Below, one piece after another: positions 25,301 to 35,765 of a stretch of 64,000 nt of DNA (position 1 is its first letter; each line of letters begins with the position of its first letter). The stretch covers positions 818,672 through 882,671 of the forward strand of contig SCFE01000018.1 of NCBI GenBank assembly GCA_004352715.1. Reading direction: 5' to 3'. Origin of the DNA: Hofstenia miamia. Its lineage: Eukaryota; Xenacoelomorpha; Acoela. Made by a program: the position numbers and the translations under genes. The notes under the pieces are model-generated. The model was given only the letters and a program-made list of their open reading frames with translations, was not told the origin of the DNA and did no database searches.

Positions 25301-26553
25301 ACAATCATCATTATAATCAAACGAATACCGCTGGCAATGAGGAAAGTAGACCATAAAACCAATCAACCAATGAGTCGAAGCTGTTTTAAACTTACGCTTT
25401 GCTTGATGAATTAACTTGACACAGCAAATGCATTGCTTGTAAGAGGCTTTTAGCAATGATTGCTGTACTGGGGTCGGATATCTCTTGAGAATCAAAGGAC
25501 GGGCCGTCATTTTTTAATAAATTAGATATCGCTGTCATAATGATGTGCTGAGATAAGCCATATATGGTCCCAGTTCCATTTAAATATTTTGCACAGTAAA
25601 TCCCATGAGACATGGTACCGCAGAACTCTACTTTCCTGAAACCTTTTTTGGTAAATTTCGGCCTGGCAAGCGAAATCTCACGATTGAAAACAGGGTTGGC
25701 CTGGGCTGAAGCCAGGGCCAAAAAATACGCTCCATTTACAATTTCGATCCGACTATAATCGTTATAATTCTATAATCGGTTATTTCCTTAATTTCGATTA
25801 TTTAATAACCCTAACATTCCACCTCTGTAGTTTTGTACATGTAGATGTATATAATATTGAAATTACGGTTTTGCGATTCCTATTTCGCTAATTATTCACC
25901 TCAATGATTTCGAATAAATTATAGGATGTTGATGACAATATTTGTCTTCCACACTGTGTAATTACCTCGGTTGTTGACTGATAGACATCTTGAATTATGT
26001 GCCGCTAATCTTACAGACTATAACGCTATGCTAATTTGGGAATTAAACGCTAAGAGTTTCTCGACTTCTTTCATCATTTCAATAAATTGAATCTCCATCT
26101 ACACTTGTCATTTGCTAGAGTCGGTATGCCACCTCACTGTCAATGCACTTGTCAAATGCGTCGTTTTCTTGATGTTTTCTTTGGGTTGCTTGTGTCACTT
26201 TGATGACTAGGTTGGGACTGACCCGACCTTATCAAAAAAAGATTACTGATGTAATACCAAAATCCTTTGCATAAAAGTGTCAATAAAAACCATACGAAAT
26301 CAATAAAAAAATTCATAATTATATAAAATCTTTTCACTGCTTCAAATATTTGACTTCTTAAAATGTACCATAAATCTGTTTGTGTTCTTCTACACTAACG
26401 AGTACAAATGACTCGTTAACCGTCCCGTTTAAGAATGACTTGACACGTTTCCCACTCTGATGATAACCCTATGTGTAAATCGCAATTTTTATAATACATT
26501 TTATCACTATACATACAAATTGCAAATCAAAATAAATTAATATTGAATATACT
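16791..26553. other. Long intergenic or intronic stretch, no supported gene
   Basis: Nearly 10 kb, mostly AT-rich, with a (TA)n run at 22332-22363. A GC-richer island lies at about 23260-23390 (GTTGCGCGCGACC, GGTGTCGGGCGG, GTGGGCCCTGGG). Two overlapping minus-strand frames at 25268-25721 (109 and 80 codons) are longer than most here, but I recognise no domain in them. No intact RT or transposase frame was found. Confidence 0.45.
22332..22363. repeat. (TA)n microsatellite
   Basis: Uninterrupted TA run. Confidence 0.95.
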
Positions 26554-27338
26554 ACAGCTTGTCCGAAAGATCACTTTATATTTCTACAGTCCATATTCGA
26601 TGTTTGTTGTTATCGTTGTTTGAAGCATAATAGCAGTGAGTGGATTCCTAGAGAAAACTGTTTCTTTCAGAACACCCCATAAGAAAATTCAAGCAGGGAT
26701 CAAATCAGATGACTGAGCAGAACACATTTCTCGAGGGATGACACGGATTTCGAAGTATTCTGAGAAAGCTACATAGTGTCCACAGTGGTGTGACACTGCT
26801 AGAACCATCATTCTCAAAGTTCCTGTTATTAAAGCTGGGAAGTGAATGGTTGGATTATATGGCCCCAGTATTGTTCTGAAAAAGTATGAACAATGATGAA
26901 TTTACGAGAATTAGCACTCCAAACACTCATCTTCTGGTCGTGCATAGGCTTTTCTTTAAATTTGTAACGAATTTAGCATTCTAAATGAGGGGTGTTTTAA
27001 GAATAACAAAACCCAAAGGTGAAATTAAGCCTCGTCGATAAAAGTGTGCGGTCCATTAAATTCTCTCTGTCTTTTGATACGAATACAATCCACAGAAATA
27101 CACATGTGCTTTAGAATCTTCTTTTCTCAGGTAATGAAGAATGTTCACTTTATATGGATGAAGGGATAGCTTTTTCTTCAAGTTTCAGTCGAAAAATATG
27201 ATACACTAAAAACACGTGCTGTTCAACCGTCAACACCATCTTTCAGTCAAAATAAACAATTATTTTAAACTTACATTTCTTTAAACAAAATCCTTTAAAC
27301 ATAGAGCTTCAGTGCGCAGTGCCTTTTGAACACTCTGT
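26554..27338 (-). mobile_element. Internally deleted mariner/IS630-superfamily transposon with transposase remnants
   Basis: On the minus strand the start at 27239 reads MVLTVEQHVFLVYHIFR, a typical N-terminus of one group of IS630/mariner-type transposases. Later fragments give EKPMHDQKMSVWSAN, then HCGHYVAFSEYFE, and finally SDLIP-IFLWGVLKETVFS, the remnant of the conserved PDLTPLDFFLWG motif. Many stops and a large central deletion leave about 785 bases. The ends resemble inverted repeats: CAGAGTGTTCAAAAGGCAC on the minus strand at 27337 and CAGCTTGTCCGAAAGATCAC on the plus strand at 26555, the latter preceded by TA. Non-functional. Confidence 0.75.
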
Positions 27339-28922
27339 GTATGTGTACATTCCATATTATAGATTTAACAAATAAATGTATTTACAAATTTAATTCTATC
27401 AACTAACTAATCGTTGTTGTGGTTTTTATTATTTAATCAAACCTTCTATGTAGTTGTACACCTGCTATGATTGTCCTCAAATATTCTTTGCTTTTTTAGA
27501 TTTCTTCTAACTGTAATGATTTTAAAAAAATTAATTTAATATGAAAATTTTTTTGTGAAGCAGGATTTATCAATTATCGATAACTTAATCTAGTAGTAAT
27601 AAAAAAGTCCAAAATATTGAGATCTAATGTTACAGAAAATAAATTATTTAAGGCTTTCAGTGTCAAGCGTTCTGAACTTCTCCCCCATGCTTTCCTTAGC
27701 TTTTTTGTTCATTTATGTTGTGTACATTTGTTTAAGTTTCATTGATTTTATCGAATTTTACGAAAACTACTTAAGAACTGATATTTTCATTGGTACATAT
27801 AATTTTGTTCAATAAAATTGAACCTTTTAAAAGTTATTAAATCATGTCTGGAAGTCTGAGTCTGGTTTCAACAATTTCTTTGGAACAAACTAGAGTTTTG
27901 TAAGCATTACACGTTTCTCCTCAAAACAGTCTTTGAATTCCTGTCAAATGTTTTCGTTTGTTTCCCGCTTCAATTTTTATGCAGATGTTTTCTGTGAATT
28001 GCTGTGTATGTCATCAAAATGACAGACTTTCTTAATTAATTCTTCTGAACTTACTTGAGCCGATTCAGTGATTGTTATTTGCATTATGAATATAAGTTTT
28101 GTTGGAATGAGTCTTTACATCATGACTATGAATTATTAAGTGGTGCTTCCTTATTGAAATATGTTCCAACTGAATATTTCATGAGCCCCATATTTTACAT
28201 TGTAGTTGTTATTAATATCTATTAATAAATAAATAGTCTACTCCAGTTGTTTCAAGAGACCGCCTAATCGTTCAATCGATTGAAGTTAATTTTTTCAACG
28301 TATTTCGAGTGGTCAGCCTTATATTAAGCAAGTGTAAAATAGTGATTCTTAGTTGTGAAATGTTTCCTTCAAATTAGGATGTGTTTGGCCATTAGGAAAA
28401 TCTTCCGTTAGATAGTCTACTGGTTTTTAAGTCGATGATGGTTAATAAACTTATTATGTGTTGTATACATTTAATCTGCTTTTTCCGAAACATTAACTTC
28501 AGAAAGTGACTGTATGAATATTAATGACCGAGCCTTCAAACAATTAAAGCTGGTGCTCACTAGGGTGTGAAGTCTCTTGACTTTTATATGCATTAAATGA
28601 GCACTCCATTTTTCATTAGCCATGATTGTGTCAAAAATTAAAATACTTATATTGGCACTCATAATAGTGAATGTTTGGTGTGCTTTTAATTAATAACTGT
28701 TTGTAAGGAATGTTTATTCTATACATTTTAATCTATTTTTTATGAATAATATTTAAAATCACGGTTTCGTCTCTGGTTCTTAAGAATTAGCTTTCGTATT
28801 CTACGAAGGTAGATATTGAAAAAAAATTTAGGCATTGTTCTAATCCAGACAATAAATAATGTTAACAATTTTTTTTGAAGTAAGGCTCTTATCAAGAATA
28901 TTCCATCACTATGAGAGAGAGT

Positions 28923-28924
<2 letters not shown>

Positions 28925-28955
<31 letters not shown>
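28925..28955. repeat. (TA)n microsatellite
   Basis: TA run followed by C and the single N at 28957. Confidence 0.95.
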
Positions 28956-28956
<1 letters not shown>

Positions 28957-28957
28957 N

Positions 28958-29020
28958 GTCCACTGGTGGGAACTGGTGGCCACCCATGCCACTCATTCCC
29001 CACCAGTGGACCACTGGTGG
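28958..29020. repeat. GC-rich palindromic island
   Basis: GTCCACTGGTGGG at 28958-28970 is the exact reverse complement of 28999-29011. In addition CCACCAGTGG (29000-29009) and CCACTGGTGG (29011-29020) mirror each other around one base. The island stands out in composition from the surrounding AT-rich DNA and begins directly after an N. Confidence 0.85.
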
Positions 29021-29449
29021 TGGCTACATGGGAAGTAAAGTATTCAAGTAATCTAGTTGTGTAAAGACAGGTAAAGAATTGTGGTGTAGGTGCATAAATG
29101 CTTGTTATATAGTTATCAAAAACAATATTGAACTCACATACAAATTATATGTTGCAAACTCCATTCTAATTCCTTTGAATTTGAGGTTGAGTTTAGGAAA
29201 TAAAAACAATTTTTTTTGTAATTGGTTTTACAAAAAGGCAAACGATAACTTTTTATACTTCCACTTTGACTTTTTGCATATTAGTTTAGCATCTTACTTA
29301 AAGAGTGATTATGATTATTTTTAATTTTTATACATTCTTACTCTATTTTTAATTACATCACTAATTGTTGTAATACTCGTATTCAATATTTTTATGGCTC
29401 TTGAAGATATATAGTTCAAATTTTCAATCTTTGCTTTGTAAATAATATT

Positions 29450-30178
29450 TGTGCATATGTTAATTTGCTAAGATTTGTGAGTTATAGAAAAGCATCAAGT
29501 CTTTTTCATTGAAACTTTTTCTTTTTAAGATTACATTACTAGTGCCTTTCTGCCTCTTTTAATCTACTTTGAATTTCTGAATTACGGTTTAATGATGAAT
29601 TGAAATATACACCTAAAAGATTGATTTCTTCTGTACGTTTAATCTCCATGTTTCTCTTGTCAACAAAGTTTTTGATGCATTTACTACCATTTCATTAGTT
29701 TTCGCTTTATTAATAGATAATCAATTTTGTATTGCTGTTTTAGATATGTTACCAAAATCATTTTGGGCTTTATCAATCTCTGTACATATTACTGTGGTTG
29801 TCAAATCATCAGCATATTTTACAATAAAATTTTTTTCATGAATAAGCTTTATTTCTTTTATAATTACTGGAAATAATCTAGGGCCACATACTGTGCCTTT
29901 AGGAACGCCCTTTGGTTTGAGTTTAGCACTTGAATTTTGTTATAAGAATTTTTTCTCTTAGAAATGAATTATACCATGGTAAATATTTACGAATTTTTTC
30001 ATACTGATCGAGTTTATTAAGTAAAACATCGTGTTTAACAGTGTTAAAGGCTTTTACAAAGTCCACCATAAGTATTTGTATAATGCTTGGTTTTCTATCC
30101 AATTCGTTTAGACAGATATTGTAAATTTTCTTCAAAGCATGTGATGTTGATTGTCCTTTTTTATGTTCTCTTTATTTA
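29450..30178 (-). pseudogene. Non-LTR retrotransposon (LINE) reverse transcriptase fragment
   Basis: On the minus strand, 30135-29923 reads ILMVDFVKAFNTVKHDVLL, the RT palm motif around the first catalytic aspartate (usually DFSKAFDTVDH). It is followed by GVPKGTVCGPRLFPV (canonical GVPQGSVLGPLLF), VKYADDLTT (the YADD/FADD catalytic box) near 29808, NDFG, and LSINKAKTNEMVV. After a frameshift come INLLGVYFNSSLNRNSEI and then FYNSQILAN toward about 29470. The motif order is that of a LINE of the jockey/CR1 type. Frameshifts and stops make it inactive. The 5' part (endonuclease, upstream RT) is absent; the sequence stops at the (TA)n run that carries the Tc1 insertion. Confidence 0.85.
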
Positions 30179-30182
30179 CTAG

Positions 30183-30186
<4 letters not shown>

Positions 30187-30220
<34 letters not shown>
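30187..30220. repeat. (TA)n microsatellite, left flank of the Tc1 element
   Basis: TA run immediately before the inverted repeat of the transposon; it resumes after the element at 31750. Confidence 0.95.
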
Positions 30221-30226
<6 letters not shown>

Positions 30227-31748
30227 CGGGCATTGATTTGGCAATTCTTCATTTCGGCATGTTCTACTTCTTTTTAGCAAAAACCGACCAAATAAATAGT
30301 AGTAATTAGGGGTAAAAACCCATATTCAACTTTATTTTAGGTAAAAAAACTTTTTACTAAGAACTTAATAGAAAAAATATTCAATTTTTCAGGATCGTGT
30401 TGGACATTGGTTCGACAATTAAAAATATATAACCATTAAAATAAACTCTAACTTCAATAAACTTTACTTTTTCTTTATAAACTGTTACGTAGAGCAATTT
30501 TAAATACCTGGAGCACTTCTTAATTTGCGCTGCAGCTCCCAGAAACCTATAAATAATCATCAAATATGGGTTCTGCTCCAGAACTTTCCCATGACGAAAA
30601 AAACAAAAATTAAAGCATATTTTGAAGCTGGATTGTCTCAGCAATGAATTGCTACCAAACTTAATCGGCAAGCATCAACTACATGTATTAGTTCATTTTT
30701 GAAACGAGAAAATGGAAAAAAACGATCATCTATGCAAGGACAGACACCCGTTCTCACTACTCGTGAGAAAAGAACCATCATTAGAGAGGCATCGAACACT
30801 GGAAATTCATCTACAAAGATTAAACACGATTTGGATGTTACTGTGAGTGCACGGCATGTCCGTAGAATACTCAGTGAAGCAAAAAATTTAAAGTACGCGA
30901 AAAGAAAATCGACACCAATATTAACAAAGAAGCATAGAAAGAAACGAGTTGAATTTGCCAAAAAATAACCTAATACAGAACACTAACTAGGATAATGCGG
31001 CTTTTACCGATGAGAAGAATTTTAATTTAGATGGTCCTGATGGCTGCCAGTTCTATTGACACGATCTACTGAAGGAACCTCAGTACTATTCGAAACGTCA
31101 TAGTGGTGGTGGTTCAGTAATGATATTGGCGGCTGTTAGTGTTCATGGAAAAAGCGAATTAGTTATAGTAGCTGGCAGAAAGTCCGATGATTACATTCAG
31201 CTTCTTTCTGAGTACCTTCTGCCATTTAAAGACCTTTATCATCCATCTAATTTTGTTCTTCAACAAGACAATGCATCTGCCATGCATCGTTTTTGACAAA
31301 GTTTTGGCTTAAAGAACAGGGAATTGACGCTTTGGATTGGCCATCACTTAGTCCTGACCTTAATCCAATTGAAAACGTCTGGTCACCGCTAGTACGAGAT
31401 GTTTATAGTGGTGGAAGACAATTTTCAAGTAAAGTGAAATTGATTGCCGACATTCGCCTTTTCTGTGATAATTTAAGTAAAAAAATATGTTACAAAGGTC
31501 ATAGAAAGCATAAATAAACGATGCATGAGTGTTATTGAGCGGAAAGGTAAGATTATTAAAAATAGCATTTATTATATTTTGCTCTTAGTTGTCAAACCAA
31601 TGTCTAACACGATCCTGAAAAAGTTTTTTAACTAAAATAAAGTTGAATATAGGTTTTTACCTCTAATTACTACTATTTATTTGAACAGTTTTTGCTAAAA
31701 AGAAGTAGAACATGCCGAAATAAAGAATTGCCAAATCAATGTCCGGCA

Positions 31749-31751
<3 letters not shown>
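30221..31751 (+). mobile_element. Tc1-family DNA transposon with long terminal inverted repeats (defective)
   Basis: The left end (TAGTGCCGGGCATTGATT) and the reverse complement of the right end (TACTGCCGGACATTGATT) start inverted repeats of roughly 180-200 bases. They match through GGCATGTTCTACTTC, TAGTAGTAATTAG and CAGGATCGTGTT, with the left arm carrying a short extra stretch. The element sits inside a (TA)n run, as expected for a TA target site. It encloses a transposase pseudogene and is about 1.5 kb long. Confidence 0.92.
30585..31517 (+). pseudogene. Tc1-type (DD34E) transposase, inactivated
   Basis: This would have cut and pasted the surrounding element. Fragments appear in order. 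An N-terminal helix-turn-helix region holds KAYFEAGLSQQ, then an in-frame stop; it continues through TCISSFLKRENGKKRS. The second helix-turn-helix has VSARHVRRILSEA. After a stop at FAKK comes the first catalytic aspartate in FTDEKNFNLDG, then GGGSVMILAAVSVHG. The second aspartate is in LQQDNAS, followed by a frameshift near 31290. Last is LDWPSLSPDLNPIENVW with the catalytic glutamate. The spacing between the last two acidic residues, allowing for the indel, fits DD34E. All three catalytic residues survive, but at least two stops and one frameshift block translation. Confidence 0.9.

Positions 31752-31814
<63 letters not shown>
31750..31814. repeat. (TA)n microsatellite, right flank of the Tc1 element
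   Basis: Long TA run with a single G interruption at 31801. Confidence 0.95.
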
Positions 31815-32394
31815 GATAAATGCATCAAATGTCTTGATATTTTAGAGTATTATGAAATTTGGTAAGTGAAAGAACAAATTCTTTGACATTTAGGGATTTC
31901 TCGAAATTCGAAATTTCACAATCTTACAGTACTCAATTTAACTTATATATAGTGGGCGTTCTGTCTATGGACAAATTGTCCATATCTATATGTATCCAAG
32001 TGGTGAACTTAGTACTCAACGCTCCCTAACCCCTTGATAAGCCCCTTTTTGTCCTGCCAAATTCCACTGCTAAGTAGACATGTATTTTTGATATTTCTAC
32101 TTTGTTCTTTATTGCATGTCTTTGGACATAGTGCCCACTTGTGTTGGACTAAGCAACATTTTAATGTTTAATGAAAGTTGGTAATCAATAGATTGATGTA
32201 AAATTGTGGCTGTTTTTTAACAGTGCACGGATTTATCTTCTCTCTCACAATAGTAAAAAATTTAACTGAATGAAATTGCATAATTTGAATAATTATTTTC
32301 AAATTACGGTTGTTGATTTCCACAATTGAAACCCATTCAATTCAATTGAATTAATTCACATTTTTATATTCAGACACTGGTTTGCTTATTTTTT
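31815..32394. other. Intergenic, nothing recognised
   Basis: AT-rich DNA without a motif-bearing frame or repeat. Confidence 0.5.
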
Positions 32395-32491
32395 AATGTT
32401 AATTAGGATGCAGAGCTGGAACTGCATTTTGCGACCACTCCAGGACTTCAGTTTCTAAAAACCATAGGCATAGTATAGGCTAGAATGAGTA
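32395..32491. repeat. 97-bp exact direct repeat, left copy
   Basis: Identical over all 97 bases to 32926-33022. The copy ends at GAGTA and is followed by a single N at 32492. Confidence 0.97.
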
Positions 32492-32492
32492 N

Positions 32493-32924
32493 AGTTCGGT
32501 GGTTTCTTTCTCTCAAATTCCACTAATTCAACTAACACGGGTTTTTCCGCTGCCACAAGAGACTGAAGTAACACTCCAAAGGGAGATCTTAAAAATGCGT
32601 CTCTTGCTTCGGTAACAATTATTGAAAAATCCTCCTTAGCAAATTTTTTGTTACTTTTACCCTAATTTCGCTGTATAGTTTCTCCATGAATGATTTAAAT
32701 GTGATTTTTCCACAACTGAAAGCGGTATGCCAGACCGAAGTAATGCAGAAGTCAAATCCTGCTCGAACTTGTTTTCTTAGGGCGTTGATGAGAAAGGCTG
32801 CTGACAAGATGTTGAAGCTGTCACGTTTCTTGCGTGTTTTCCAGAATTTTAATGGCTTTCTAGGCGAAACGAGAGGTTCTCAACTTTGTAGTTTATGGCC
32901 ACAGTGCGCACCTTACAAAAGACT
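32493..32924 (-). pseudogene. hAT-like transposase N-terminal fragment (BED finger and CGGBP1-like region)
   Basis: The 432-base segment between two single Ns is more GC-rich than its surroundings. On the minus strand, broken frames give VFCKVRTVAINYKVENLS, then SGKHARNV (the layout of a BED zinc finger with one cysteine lost), QQPFSS, FEQDLTSALLRSGIPLSVVE and KSHL-SFMEKLYS. The last part resembles the FxxDLxxALVxxxIPxxxxExxxFxxFLE region of hAT and CGGBP1-type proteins. Further on, a 50-codon open stretch (KKFAKEDFSIIVTEARDAF onward) has no match I recognise. Stops and frameshifts are present. Family assignment is by eye and moderate in strength. Confidence 0.5.
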
Positions 32925-32925
32925 N

Positions 32926-33022
32926 AATGTTAATTAGGATGCAGAGCTGGAACTGCATTTTGCGACCACTCCAGGACTTCAGTTTCTAAAAACCATAGGC
33001 ATAGTATAGGCTAGAATGAGTA
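32926..33022. repeat. 97-bp exact direct repeat, right copy
   Basis: Identical to 32395-32491; preceded by a single N at 32925. The sequence after it (ATACTGTATTGC) continues in unique DNA. Confidence 0.97.
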
Positions 33023-34220
33023 ATACTGTATTGCATACTATTAGTTCGTATGAATCCATGGTTAATAAACTCGTATTAAATGTGTAATATATTGTTAAAA
33101 ATCGAACTACCCATCGCCCAGAGTAAATTTGGCCGCTTCCAACACTCTTAAAAAAGCATGTTTCATTTTCTGCACCAAATGACGACAAATTAACGAATTA
33201 AGTGTGTCTTTTTAATTTCATTTAAAATTTGTCAAATTTTTTGAAACAATATAATTAATTTATGTTAAGCCAAATCTATCAGCCGTTTCACGGCACAAAC
33301 GTGATATTTATTCAGAATTTTATAGCCTAGTTTTCTTAAATATTTTATTTCATTTTAAGATTTCAGTTTAGTCAGTACCGAAAGTCTTCTGCCAAGAAGG
33401 GATACAAACTCTATTAAGTCAGCAATTTCGAAATTTAACTCTGAAAATATTGGAGTTTAATTGGTTACGTTTTCACAGCTTTTCAAGTAGCTTTATACTA
33501 CAAATTTTCTATTATCTGGTAGACGATGCTGTTAGGCAAGTTTTGCAACAACTAATTGATTTTGACCTACAGGTGTTAACAGAGGCCTTCTTGTTATTAC
33601 TAAGTTTTGAAATAGGTAAAATTCAATATTATATTATTAAAATATGTTCTTAGCATTAACTTGTGTAAAAATATCAAAGAACTAGTTGAAACACATCTTG
33701 CTGTAAAGTTTGATATAACTACAATCAGTCACTGCGTAGTATTCAACTACAATTTACTTGAAAGTTGTGCAATGTGTTTCTTGTAAAGTTGACTTTAGAA
33801 ATGTCACAAGTGTACTTTCAGCTGAATAAATCAAAACAGAATTTATTGCATTCAAAAACTTTATAATGAAACGTATGCAATCACTCTCTATTGTGTGATT
33901 TATATTTCACAATTTAATATTACAATGTCAATTGCCTACTTCTACTAGAGTTACTTTAAAGTAACAAACCGGTTTGTCCAGGTTTTTGAACATTATATCC
34001 TAGCCTGTTAAGAAATATTGAAAGCCTTTTATATCAACAGAACTATGTGTTTGTGTTTCTCATGTAATGATTAAGACATCTGCCATTAAGTTTTATTTTG
34101 TATGGATCACTCCCACTGTTTATTTATTGTTGGTGTGCAATAAACCTTAAGTCATGTCGCAATTTAATCATTGTTTAAGTAATGTTCATGTAGATGTACA
34201 TATATGCATTAGTAATGTCT
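33023..34220. other. Intergenic, nothing recognised
   Basis: AT-rich DNA without a supportable gene or repeat. Confidence 0.5.
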
Positions 34221-34222
34221 GA

Positions 34223-34670
34223 GTACGGGTGGGTACAAGTTAGTGGGGTTCGGTAGTATTCTAACCCTGCACGCATCCGTCAAACAATACTTTCTTACTC
34301 ATAGTCGCAACTTTTCTACCCATACTCGAAATTTTTTTGCTGTGCTATTAAATACTTTAACAATTTTTAATAAAATTTGCAACACATATCATTATATGTT
34401 AATTTTTTTGAAACATTTTTTTTGAAATACACATGCATGTAGAATGAAGAGCTTTTCCGTACCCGTACATCATCAATGCAGGTGAACTTTCAATTAAAGA
34501 CTAAGTTTTGCATATACCGGCGTGTGGTTTTTTAAAGAAACACTGACATAGATAAAATGTTAAAAATATTAACATATAAAAAGCGTCAATTATGTTTAGA
34601 AATTAACTGACACTTTTTCAAATATATTAATAGCAGCAAAGAATATTTCATTTTCGGTACCCGTGGGTAC
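34223..34670. mobile_element. Possible MITE marked by GTACCCG/CGGGTAC motifs
   Basis: GTACGGGTGGGTAC at 34223-34236, GTACCCGTAC at 34459-34468 and GTACCCGTGGGTAC at 34657-34670 are related, partly palindromic motifs at the edges and middle of a 450-base interval. Such subterminal motifs occur in some hAT elements. No clear target-site duplication was found. Confidence 0.35.
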
Positions 34671-35261
34671 GTGTAAGAAGGTCTTTGTCTATTTCGTAAA
34701 TCAGAATTATGTGTGTATGTTGCCATTGGGTAGATGTTTGTCATATTTTGATTTCTCTTTATATCGGCCAGGAATTTTATCGCAATTGAGAAGTGAAATT
34801 AATCATTTGCAATCATTAAATTTTTATTTCAAAATTATCTGCAACTGCCAGTAAACAGCTAGAATGAGTTGAAATTGCTACAGAAATATCAATATTGAAT
34901 TTTCTAGAAGGTTTTAAATGTAGGCATTAGTAAATATTAAGTGAATTTTCAATATTAATATCTTGAAATTTATTGTACTTAAATTGTCACTTAAATAGGT
35001 AGTCACGAATGGTTGGCCAGAAAATTTAATTCTGTGTAAACTATTTCTGATCATCTTTGTGTATCGACTAGCCACAATTACATTTTTTCTTTACTGTTTT
35101 TATCGCAAAATGCGAGCGCGTGCAAACTAGTTAATTAATAAGCGCATGTTACATTTGATCCTAGTCACCCCAACATGTAATGTATACCAGAATGCTACTC
35201 ACATTTTTAAACATTTTACGATTTTGGTACTACAAAGTTCATTTATCTTGAAATTTTATTA
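34671..35261. other. Intergenic, nothing recognised
   Basis: AT-rich DNA with short open frames only. Confidence 0.5.
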
Positions 35262-35765
35262 CAGTCGAACCTCTTTAAATTCAACCTTTCTAAAGTTAAT
35301 CTCTCTCCATAACCAAAGTATACTATTCCACTTGAATTTTGTCCAAAATCACTAAAAACAACCTCTCTAAACTTAACCTCTCTATAGTTAATTTCTCGTA
35401 ATTGTTAATTAAGCTTACTAGTTTGCGACACAATTTTCCTATCTTAAGTTAACGATTTACAAAATTGCGCCATCTATTATTGTGTTTTATATAGATACAT
35501 GCAATTGCATTGAATCAATTGTTTGTACTTTTTTAGAAATTATTGTTAGTTATTAAGCGTTTGCAATGTGAAACAGTGGCTTTGTCAACACGTTACACTA
35601 ATGTTCTTATGTCCTTGGACTCAAATCTTTTTGGAGCAACTATCGCCTCTCGACGTCCCTGATGTTGGCATTCCGATTCTATAGCAACCTCTCTAAGGTT
35701 AACACATCCCCATAGTTACTTTATTTGTTCAGTTCCTTGAATTTAACTTTGGAGAGATTCGACTG
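35262..35765. mobile_element. pogo/Tigger-like MITE with TA target site
   Basis: It starts CAGTCGAACCTCTTTAAA after TA and ends GGAGAGATTCGACTG before TA. The reverse complement of the end (CAGTCGAATCTCTCCAAAG) pairs with the start. CAGTCGAAxCTCT is a terminal motif I associate with pogo-like elements. Sub-terminal repeats of the CCTCTCTA(A/T)A(G/C)TTAA type recur inside both ends (for example 35360-35395 and 35689-35720). The interior holds no transposase motif I can identify. Confidence 0.85.

Larger units (their letters stand above)
27339..29449. other. Intergenic, with TA run and GC-rich palindromic island
   Basis: No supported gene. A (TA)n run at 28925-28955 ends one base before a single N at 28957, followed by a short GC-rich palindromic block (listed separately). 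Confidence 0.5.

Noticed and set aside
30381-30961. Minus-strand frames of 96 and 107 codons
   Set aside because: They are antisense to the Tc1 inverted repeat and transposase.
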